From an uncultured Aeromonadales bacterium (GTDB lineage Bacteria > Pseudomonadota > Gammaproteobacteria > Enterobacterales > Succinivibrionaceae): 5,157 bases of DNA. Under the pieces are notes generated by a model. It did no database searches and was not told where the DNA came from. It worked only from the letters and a program-made list of their open reading frames with translations. Positions within the stretch are counted from its first letter, which is position 1, and each line of letters begins with the position of its first letter. The position numbers were made by a program, and so were the translations under genes. The stretch is from contig CADBNP010000088.1 of the NCBI GenBank assembly GCA_902796095.1, positions 1 to 5,157 on the forward strand, read 5' to 3'. Positions 1 to 4,848 of this stretch are shown piece by piece.

Positions 1-119
1 ACATCAGACTGATTATCCTGAAAAACAGTTCTTATAAAGGATGTTTTATCTAAATAATAGCAGTTGCTTTCGATAAGTTCATGAAACAGTTCAGCTCCGA
101 CACGTACTGGTTTCAACAT
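1..119 (-). CDS. AAA-ATPase-like / DUF1703-type protein, N-terminal fragment (runs off the window)
   Basis: This is a 39-codon open frame starting at the ATG at 119-117 and continuing past base 1. The visible protein begins MLKPVRVGAELFHELIE and then has SNCYYLDKTSFIRTVF. The pattern 'F..LIE.N.YYLDKT.FI' is the hallmark opening of the AAA-ATPase-like family (PF09820, often followed by a DUF1703 PD-(D/E)XK nuclease domain). In that family it precedes a P-loop region with an RPRRFGKT-like motif, which would lie outside the window. The start is supported by a GGAG-rich stretch just upstream (minus strand GGAGTGGAGTAGT, then ATG). It lies 158 bases downstream of the Rpn-type gene, on the same strand. 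Members are abundant in gut and rumen bacteria and their role is poorly known; proposals include defence or mobile-element functions. The family call is by motif memory and rests only on the N-terminus. Confidence 0.7.
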   Translation of the reverse strand, partial: MLKPVRVGAELFHELIESNCYYLDKTSFIRTVFQDNQSD

Positions 120-218
120 ACTACTCCACTCCAGTCAGTTGGGTATATGACACTTAAAATTCGATGGTTCTGTTGCCAACAAAATCGAAGGTACAGAAAA
201 TCAGAGTCTCTTTCTTTT

Positions 219-257
219 TCAGCACAATTTCACTTTGTTATAGATTTTTTCTGGCAT
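219..257 (-). other. Possible 12-codon micro-ORF with a strong ribosome binding site
   Basis: An ATG at 257-255 is preceded on the minus strand by GAGGAG with about 8 bases spacing, a better ribosome binding site than most genes in this window have. It opens a frame of only MPEKIYNKVKLC before a TGA at 221-219. It sits between the Rpn-type gene stop and the AAA-ATPase-like gene start. It could be a leader peptide, a decayed gene start, or chance. A different frame stays open from about 229 to 170 without a convincing start, which may hint at a frameshifted remnant. No family is recognised. Confidence 0.15.
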
Positions 258-277
258 GAAGAACTCTCCTCGAAATG

Positions 278-1201
278 TTATTTGACGGTTTCTTCAGACT
301 CAGTTGTATTTTTTTCTTTTGAGTTGATTATTTCTGCTATCTTGCTGTCTGACATACCCTGCAGTTTCAGGAAATTTATCATTGATTCCACCTGAGCCTT
401 AGCTTCGTCCCGTTCCTGTTCGGCTTTATCCCGTTCCTGCTCGGCTTTGTCACATTTTTTTTCAGCAATGATTCTCATTTGTGATTCGCGGTTTCGTGCC
501 CCTTCCAGTGTTCTGTAGATACTTATGTTATCCCAGAATCTGTCGTATGTTCTCATCTGCTCTTCTGTATACGATGACGTTTCGAGAATACTGAGAGCCT
601 GGTTTATTTCCGTATTTTCCAGCAGTTCCGCCGGTGCCTCACTGATTTGAGAGTTGATTTCTGTCAGATATCGAAGCCACAGAACCTGCATTTTTTTCTC
701 ACTTATAGTTTCAGGTCTGAACTTCGGCAGCTCTATGAATACCAGCTGCAGTCCGTCGATTATTTCATTGGTATTCTTTTCATGAACCAGTCTGTAGTGA
801 TGATAATATCCGTCCACATCCAGTTTCATGTTGGAATTTATAAAATTGAGTGAATATACCGGTTGCAAATCATTGTAGTCCTGACCTGTCACACTCTGTG
901 CCACATATGCCTTTGCCGAATTGAACAGAACACGTTTTCTAAATTCCTCTGACCAGGTCATCTGCATTTCAACCAGAAATTCTCTGCCTCTTTTATCCCT
1001 GCAGCAGACATCAACAATAGAATCCTTTTCAATTTCCGATCTTCTTGGAATCTTTTCAGCAGGCCAGTACTCAATGTATTCAATCAGCTGATCCTCCTCG
1101 AGGGGAAGAAGAGCATTAAGCAGACTGATTAAAAGGTTTTTATGTTCGGCAAAAACTTTTTTAAAGGTAAGATCAGCCTTTGGATCAAGATACTTTGACA
1201 T
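278..1201 (-). CDS. Rpn-family recombination-promoting nuclease / PD-(D/E)XK nuclease family putative transposase
   Basis: This is a complete 307-residue protein of the Rpn/PDDEXK_2 family (PF12784-like). E. coli Rpn proteins are DNA endonucleases that promote RecA-independent recombination, and these genes are often annotated as transposases. The N-terminus MSKYLDPKADLTFKKVFAEHK is the classic family opening. The restriction-nuclease-like core follows: D64 in SIVDVCCRD, then E78 and Q80 in FLVEMQM, giving the D...ExQ arrangement. Residues 158-165 (LPKFRPET) and the helical region to 240 match the usual layout. Residues about 236-272 form a charged coiled coil with two DKAEQER heptads. The tail MINFLKLQGMSDSKIAEI (274-291) resembles the short C-terminal helix-turn-helix-like motif common in this family. 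Start choice: the ATG at 1201 gives the canonical N-terminus and has GGGG 7 bases upstream (1209-1212). It appears monocistronic, with its own promoter. It looks intact, with no frameshift. Confidence 0.9.
   Translation of the reverse strand: MSKYLDPKADLTFKKVFAEHKNLLISLLNALLPLEEDQLIEYIEYWPAEKIPRRSEIEKDSIVDVCCRDKRGREFLVEMQMTWSEEFRKRVLFNSAKAYVAQSVTGQDYNDLQPVYSLNFINSNMKLDVDGYYHHYRLVHEKNTNEIIDGLQLVFIELPKFRPETISEKKMQVLWLRYLTEINSQISEAPAELLENTEINQALSILETSSYTEEQMRTYDRFWDNISIYRTLEGARNRESQMRIIAEKKCDKAEQERDKAEQERDEAKAQVESMINFLKLQGMSDSKIAEIINSKEKNTTESEETVK
390..452 (-). repeat. 21-bp in-frame heptad tandem repeat inside the Rpn-type gene
   Basis: The units at 411-431 and 432-452 match at 18 of 21 positions, each encoding the heptad DKAEQER. 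A more diverged third unit at 390-410 encodes DEAKAQV. Because 21 bases equal seven codons, gain or loss of units keeps the frame and changes coiled-coil length by one heptad, suggesting a length-variable linker between the nuclease core and the C-terminal motif. Confidence 0.8.
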
Positions 1202-1208
1202 AAATTTA

Positions 1209-1278
1209 CCCCGCTAAACAAAGTTTCAAAAAATTTTAATCATGTGTTAATTATAGAGATAATTATTAATATACACAA
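1209..1278 (-). promoter_or_regulatory. Sigma-70-like promoter and ribosome binding site for the Rpn-type gene
   Basis: On the minus strand a perfect -10 hexamer TATAAT lies at 1255-1250. A TTGTGT hexamer, which shares only the TTG of the consensus, lies at 1278-1273, exactly 17 bases away. The -10 is about 49 bases upstream of the ATG at 1201, and GGGG at 1212-1209 serves as the ribosome binding site. The surrounding AT-rich DNA means chance matches are possible, but the spacing and position fit well. Confidence 0.5.
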
Positions 1279-1334
1279 CTATTTATTTACAACAAACAAA
1301 AACAATAGATACAATCATAACAATTAAGATATAC

Positions 1335-1354
1335 ATAACATTACTATATGTTAT
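1335..1354. repeat. Inverted repeat ATAACAT-6-ATGTTAT
   Basis: The 7-bp arms at 1335-1341 and 1348-1354 are exact reverse complements around TACTAT. It lies about 57 bases upstream of the proposed -35 of the Rpn-type gene. It could be a regulator site, but such AT-rich palindromes arise easily by chance in DNA of this composition. Confidence 0.3.
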
Positions 1355-1456
1355 CTGCATATAAACATAATAAAACAGTTACTACACAAATCTCAATTTT
1401 AATCCATCAAAAACAGTTTCCTCTGTTTACTGTCTGACTGATACTAAATTCCAAAA

Positions 1457-1721
1457 ATGATGTCAAACGATATGGAACAGGTTCAGTGTTTATATTACGA
1501 CAATCAGAAATCTGAAAATGACATAGCAGCAGAGTTTTTGCACAAAAGCATCCGCATAATAATGGAGAAAGCAATCCAGCTCCGGATGGTCGTGAATCAG
1601 ATGTTAGCCGGTCACATCAGAAAGACAGGGGAAATCACGCACCAGGATGGTAATAGACATAAAGCCGAGGCAACGGGAACTAACTCATGTCAGCATCGAA
1701 GCAGAAAATTCCCGAATCTGA
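1457..1721 (+). pseudogene. Probable remnant of an IS66-type transposase (N-terminal linker region), frame-broken
   Basis: Three successive plus-strand frames carry fragments that together resemble the variable region after the N-terminus of IS66-family TnpC. Frame one (from 1457) reads MMSNDMEQVQCLYYDNQKSE, like the SEKM..D.EQL.LFDEAE segment. Frame two (about 1540-1650) reads QKHPHNNGESNPAPDGRES and ends HAPGW at a stop. Frame three (1656-1721) reads KPRQRELTHVSIEAEN, like the stretch before the zinc-binding CPxCG motif. The conserved CPxCG motif and the DDE catalytic domain are absent, so at most a short degraded piece remains. One frame stays open to 1876, but beyond 1775 that reading only shadows the permease gene and is not believed. 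The assignment rests on remembered motif patterns and is tentative; the alternative is non-coding DNA. Confidence 0.4.
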
Positions 1722-1752
1722 ATTCATATCTGAAATTCAGTGACAGCTTTGA

Positions 1753-1780
1753 AACTGAGCAAAAGGTTACATGCTCAGTT
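1753..1780. repeat. 9-bp perfect inverted repeat straddling the permease stop codon
   Basis: AACTGAGCA at 1753-1761 and TGCTCAGTT at 1772-1780 are exact reverse complements with a 10-base loop. The permease stop codon (1777-1775) lies inside one arm. On the minus strand it could form a hairpin just after the coding end, but no T-run follows, so it is a poor intrinsic terminator. The outer edge GTAAC...GTTAC-like sequence next to a transposase-like remnant would also suit a mobile-element end. Function is unresolved. Confidence 0.5.
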
Positions 1781-2587
1781 ACGTTCAAATTTGGTCGACT
1801 GATCCAGAAGCAGACCGATTATCAGGGTAACCACCATCCACATATTAAGATAGGTAATGTCCACGTGACTGATTAGGTAATACTTGCAGGAAGCAGATTC
1901 ACGTAAACCCTCCACCAGCTGGAACAGCGGATTGAGATACAGAATTTCCAGAATATCTGAAGGTATCGGAAACCTGGTCAGAGGAAAAATTATACCGGAA
2001 AGAAACATCAGCATAAACTTAAACATATTCCAGATTTTTCCCACAACAGGATAGAAATCAGAAACAGAGGCCAGAAACAGTCCTACAGTGAACCCCATGA
2101 CCGTGGTCATGCCAAGACAGTAGAAGAAAAGTCCGTAATTGCTGATTATCAGCTCTAAACCAAAAAGATGTGCAACAAGGGAAATGACAAATGCCGCCTG
2201 TATATTGGTGAGAAAAACCAGCAGGCATCTGGATATCATGGTGTCAACCACCGTAACCTGAGGGAATGCCAGTATAGCCTTGTTGCCAGCTCTTGCCGCT
2301 ATGCACTTGGTTACACATTCAGAGAAAATATAGTAGAGAACAATACCGAGAAGATAAAAATGAAGCGTATCCATTCCCTGCCAGTCCGGAACTTTAAAAA
2401 AGAATCTAATGACAACTCGCAGACCGATGGAGAAAATATCTCTGAGAAGAACCCATACATAGCCGAATCTTGATTCACCGTAAAGCGTATATGTTTCTCT
2501 CAGAAACAGAGCATAAATTACGGTGATCATGCATTTGAAGGAACCCCATAGATTCTGTTCAAACTTAAGAGTTTTCGAAGAAAACAT
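1775..2587 (-). CDS. ABC-2 type polysaccharide export permease (KpsM/Wzm/BexB family)
   Basis: This inner-membrane permease subunit of an ABC exporter would move lipid-linked capsule or O-antigen chains across the cytoplasmic membrane together with a KpsT/Wzt ATPase. The amphipathic entry VIYALFLRETYTLYGESRFG (residues 23-42) matches the family's 'ALFLRE..TRYG.SRLGY.W' signature. About six membrane segments follow (roughly 45-63, 75-93, 117-138, 150-173, 188-203, 247-261). The C-terminal NPLFQLVEGLRES and GLLLDQSTKFERN also fit KpsM-type ends. The frame is open upstream to an ATG at 2701, but the extra 38 residues are not family-like. The start at 2587 gives 270 residues, close to the usual 255-270; M58 of the long frame (2530) is an alternative. 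Neither start has a strong ribosome binding site. The expected ATPase gene does not follow. The protein itself looks intact, but without a local ATPase it may be non-functional or served in trans. Confidence 0.85.
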   Translation of the reverse strand: MFSSKTLKFEQNLWGSFKCMITVIYALFLRETYTLYGESRFGYVWVLLRDIFSIGLRVVIRFFFKVPDWQGMDTLHFYLLGIVLYYIFSECVTKCIAARAGNKAILAFPQVTVVDTMISRCLLVFLTNIQAAFVISLVAHLFGLELIISNYGLFFYCLGMTTVMGFTVGLFLASVSDFYPVVGKIWNMFKFMLMFLSGIIFPLTRFPIPSDILEILYLNPLFQLVEGLRESASCKYYLISHVDITYLNMWMVVTLIIGLLLDQSTKFERN

Positions 2588-2641
2588 AAATCCGTTCTTG
2601 TAACAAAAATCAAAACAACCGCATATTCCTGAGTCCAGAGC

Positions 2642-2658
2642 CACAGAAAGTTTCTGTG
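2642..2658. repeat. 17-bp near-continuous palindrome CACAGAAA-G-TTTCTGTG
   Basis: Two perfect 8-bp arms are separated by a single base. A dyad with an odd centre and almost no loop is more like a protein-binding operator than an RNA hairpin. It lies 55 bases upstream of the preferred permease start, a suitable position for controlling that gene. No regulator is encoded in the window. Confidence 0.4.
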
Positions 2659-2782
2659 AATCCAAGGTCATTCCCGGTAAAGTCGCAGGCTGTTCCAGCA
2701 CTCTAGGGCGAAATCAATTACTTCATGCCGTCTCACGCCGGCAACGGTATACAGAAAAAAATTTCATCACACCTTCTGAAGA

Positions 2783-2815
2783 AAGCAGACAAAAACCGAA
2801 TTTCTATTTCTGCTT
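2783..2815 (-). repeat. Inverted repeat AAGCAGA...TCTGCTT in the phosphatase-permease gap
   Basis: The 7-bp arms at 2783-2789 and 2809-2815 flank a 19-base loop. On the minus strand the second arm is followed by TTCTTC, a weak pyrimidine tract, about 100 bases after the phosphatase stop. It could be a weak terminator or processing hairpin for the upstream operon; the long loop and interrupted T-tract argue against an efficient one. Confidence 0.25.
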
Positions 2816-2915
2816 ATAGCTGTTCTGTCAGGCAGACGCTGTGCCGTGCAAGTCGATCCGCCGTTTAGAATCAGATAAACTCGGGTTCAGCTTTACTCAT
2901 ACCGTGAAACATCTG

Positions 2916-3551
2916 TCAGGAACTGAAATGATCCACGGCAAGCTCTGCCGGATAGTAAATTCTGTCCTCCGCAACAAGTCTGGGAGTTCCTCCGTCAGCC
3001 TCAACAATATTCACGCAGCAGTTATACGGAAGATGCCCCCGCCAGAAATCCTCAGGATTATGGTACAGAAAATTCAGCATGGCTCTTACAGCACAGCCGT
3101 GGGTGCCAACAAGATACGTACCTTCTCTGCCGCTGGATATAAGTTCCTTCAGAAAGGACTGGGTCCGCTCGCACACCTGACTGATATTTTCTCCCCCCGG
3201 AAATCCGATGAAATTCCACGGATCATGCAGGAACTTTCCGGCCTCCTCTGCAGACAGAATACCCTCCCCCGCCAGTTTGCTGTCATCATAACCGATGTTG
3301 ATTTCCTTCAGTCGTTCATCACACTGAACCGGAATATCACATCCTGTCTCCTTCAGAATGATTTCCGCCGTCTTCCTTGCCCGTGAAAGCGGACTTGAAT
3401 AGCAGCAGTCAAACTTTACGCCATTAAGTGCTCTGCCGGTTATTTCAGCAAGACGGATACCGTTTTCATTCAGCGGTTCATCAGTCCATCCCTGCAGCAG
3501 TCCCCTGACATTGGCATCAGTTTCCCCGTGACGCACAAGATATATCAGCAT
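2916..3551 (-). CDS. Histidine phosphatase family protein (phosphoglycerate mutase-like)
   Basis: This is a 211-residue cytoplasmic phosphatase of the branch-1 histidine phosphatase superfamily, which removes phosphate through a phospho-histidine intermediate. The catalytic RHGET is at residues 7-11 (H8 nucleophile, R7 phosphate pocket). LLQGWTDEPLNENG (18-31) is the standard continuation. YSSPLSRARKTAE (51-63) supplies the second arginine (R57). LKEINIGYDD (81-90) carries the acid residue E83, and VGTHGCAVRAML (148-159) carries the second catalytic histidine, H151. Length is typical of CobC/GpmB-like phosphatases rather than true glycolytic mutases (about 230-250). The start is 4 bases after the upstream fusion gene's stop (TGA-GTGA-ATG), with GGGG 8 bases before the ATG. 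Its place in the operon suggests it dephosphorylates a small metabolite in the same nucleotide-activated precursor pathway; the substrate is unknown. No sign of damage. Confidence 0.88.
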   Translation of the reverse strand: MLIYLVRHGETDANVRGLLQGWTDEPLNENGIRLAEITGRALNGVKFDCCYSSPLSRARKTAEIILKETGCDIPVQCDERLKEINIGYDDSKLAGEGILSAEEAGKFLHDPWNFIGFPGGENISQVCERTQSFLKELISSGREGTYLVGTHGCAVRAMLNFLYHNPEDFWRGHLPYNCCVNIVEADGGTPRLVAEDRIYYPAELAVDHFSS

Positions 3552-3555
3552 TCAC

Positions 3556-4848
3556 TCAACCCCGGTAGCAGATGGCCTTTTTAATTCTTTCCACAGGCTC
3601 AGTGCCGGCCAGATATCTGATAATCTCAAGAGCAAACGGAATTGTAGCACCAAGTCCCTGTCCTGTAATGACATTTCCGTCAGCAACATCCGGTTCATCA
3701 AGAACCGTGGCTCCTGGCATTCTGTCTCTGAAATCAGGATGAACAGTTGCTTTTCTGCCCTTCAGAATGCCAAGCGACGCCAGAACTGACGGAGCCGCGC
3801 ACACTGCGGCAATGCTTTTATTTCCGGCAAACTCGATACATTTTTCCTTTACAAAATCAGATCCTGCCAGATTCTCTGTTCCCAGTCTTCCGCCAGGAAG
3901 AACTATCATCCGTGCCTTCTCATAGTCCACATTCTCGGCCAGACAGTCGGCATGAACCAGGATCTGACGGGAGGACTTCACATCCAGTCTTCCGGTAACT
4001 GAAGCCATAACCGTCTTAAGTCCGGCCCTTCTAAGAAGATCCACCACCAGCAGACCCTCGCACTCCTCAAATCCGTCCGCAAGAAAAACAGCCACATCAC
4101 ATTCTGTAACAGTCTTTGTATTTCTCTGCTGTGCCAGCACGTATCCCTCAAAAAGAAGCAGATCATCCTTTGTGGTGATTTTAATATTTGTCTGACTTCC
4201 TCTGGAAAAATAAATCCTCTTTCCCATGGCATACATCAGAGTTGTGGTATGAGGCTCCACAGTATTTATTACACCTGTCTCCACCGCCTCCCTGTACATA
4301 TCTGTCAGAAATCCATACTGGAAGGCATGCGGTGAGTTCATCACGGCCACTGTATCCCGATCAATATACTTTTCAGTATAGTTTCCCGGAGCCAGAACAG
4401 TCTCTGTCGATTTCTTTTCTCCGGAAAGAAGATAGTAGTCAGTGGTGGAGATGGCATTCGTGCCAACCTCCCTGCACACTCTGATCACGTCGGCAATAAC
4501 GTCATCTGTAACAAAAGGTGATGCTCCGAAATGAAACAGCACAGTATCATCACGATCTGCCTTGTCGCGGAGAAAATTCATGCCGTTCATAACAGATTCC
4601 TGGAAAGTGGCTCCGCCCTCGGTAACCCATGTGATCTTGTCAAAACCGTACTGATCCTTCATTTTCCAGATGTAGTCGACATACGGCTTTACGCACACCA
4701 CCAGAATGGCATCCACATCGGGATGTCTGTTAAACGGCTCGATTGTATAGGCCAGAACAGGTTTTCCCAGGATCTCGATAAACTGCTTCGGAATTCCAGC
4801 GCCTACCCTGTTGCCAACTCCTCCTGCAAGAATAACAGCTATGTTCAT
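3556..4848 (-). CDS. Fusion protein: IspD/TarI-like cytidylyltransferase domain plus DJ-1/PfpI domain
   Basis: This is a 430-residue two-domain protein. Residues 1-240 are IspD/TarI-like, a family that transfers CMP from CTP to a polyol phosphate. They show AVILAGGVGNRVGAGIPKQF (4-23, with R14 and K21), YIDRDTVAVMNSPHAF (161-176, with R164) and NIKITTKDDLLLFEGY (221-236, with K223). The usual DAARP/DAVRP loop instead reads HFGASPF (106-112), lacking both the acidic and arginine residues. The later TDDAS-type motif reads HTTTL (200-204). Residues 250-430 are a full DJ-1/PfpI domain with ADGFEECEG (E264), the nucleophile elbow AAVCAAPS (C350) and VHPDFRDRM (H370), so the Glu-Cys-His set is intact. 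DJ-1 relatives include deglycase/glyoxalase-type and chaperone proteins. The linker is only about ten residues and no stop or frameshift lies at the junction. The ATG overlaps the upstream stop as TAATG; a GGTGG-like ribosome binding site precedes it. CDP-precursor synthesis is likely, with an altered substrate or a non-standard active site. Confidence 0.88.
   Translation of the reverse strand: MNIAVILAGGVGNRVGAGIPKQFIEILGKPVLAYTIEPFNRHPDVDAILVVCVKPYVDYIWKMKDQYGFDKITWVTEGGATFQESVMNGMNFLRDKADRDDTVLFHFGASPFVTDDVIADVIRVCREVGTNAISTTDYYLLSGEKKSTETVLAPGNYTEKYIDRDTVAVMNSPHAFQYGFLTDMYREAVETGVINTVEPHTTTLMYAMGKRIYFSRGSQTNIKITTKDDLLLFEGYVLAQQRNTKTVTECDVAVFLADGFEECEGLLVVDLLRRAGLKTVMASVTGRLDVKSSRQILVHADCLAENVDYEKARMIVLPGGRLGTENLAGSDFVKEKCIEFAGNKSIAAVCAAPSVLASLGILKGRKATVHPDFRDRMPGATVLDEPDVADGNVITGQGLGATIPFALEIIRYLAGTEPVERIKKAICYRG

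Larger units (their letters stand above)
1202..1456. other. AT-rich intergenic region with no supported gene
   Basis: This strongly AT-rich stretch separates the Rpn-type gene from the transposase-like remnant. Besides the minus-strand promoter, it holds a 7-bp inverted repeat at 1335-1354 and a weaker 6-bp one (AAACAG/CTGTTT at 1411-1416 and 1423-1428). The word AAAACAGTT occurs twice (about 1372 and 1410). No frame with a plausible start and ribosome binding site was found on either strand. Confidence 0.6.
2588..2915. other. 328-base gap between phosphatase and permease genes, no supported gene
   Basis: This gap is long compared with the near-zero spacing of the three genes upstream of it, so the permease may have its own transcript or may have been joined here by rearrangement. 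The minus strand offers only tiny frames, such as MKFFSVYRCRRETA (about 2768-2724) with a modest AAGG ribosome binding site, and no recognisable domain. A permease-frame extension runs to 2701 but does not look like the family. Two inverted repeats are present (2642-2658 and 2783-2815). I found no convincing -35/-10 pair. Confidence 0.55.

Noticed and set aside
81..395. Plus-strand 104-residue open frame
   Set aside because: It overlaps the real minus-strand AAA-ATPase-like start and the 3' end of the Rpn-type gene, has low-complexity aromatic content, and has no recognisable domain.
1202..1456. Possible CRISPR or tandem array in the AT-rich intergenic region
   Set aside because: No regularly spaced repeat units are present; only short AT-rich inverted repeats and one repeated 9-mer.
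1722..1876. Extension of the transposase-like plus-strand frame to 1876
   Set aside because: From 1775 on it is antisense to the well-supported permease coding sequence, so only the part before about 1721 could be a remnant.
2168..2473. Plus-strand 101-residue open frame inside the permease
   Set aside because: Antisense shadow of a membrane protein gene with no family features.
2588..2701. N-terminal extension of the permease to the ATG at 2701
   Set aside because: The 38 extra residues do not resemble the family, would make the protein too long, and would place the 17-bp dyad inside coding DNA.
2724..2768. 14-codon minus-strand peptide MKFFSVYRCRRETA as a permease leader
   Set aside because: Modest ribosome binding site, no attenuator-like structure linking it to the permease start, and such short frames are common by chance.
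2841..3386. Plus-strand 181-residue open frame opposite the histidine phosphatase
   Set aside because: The opposite strand carries all catalytic motifs of a known family; this frame has none and no ribosome binding site of note.
3978..4232. Second minus-strand frame inside the fusion gene, considered as a sign of a frameshift at the domain junction
   Set aside because: The main frame reads continuously through both domains with family motifs on each side, so no frameshift is needed.
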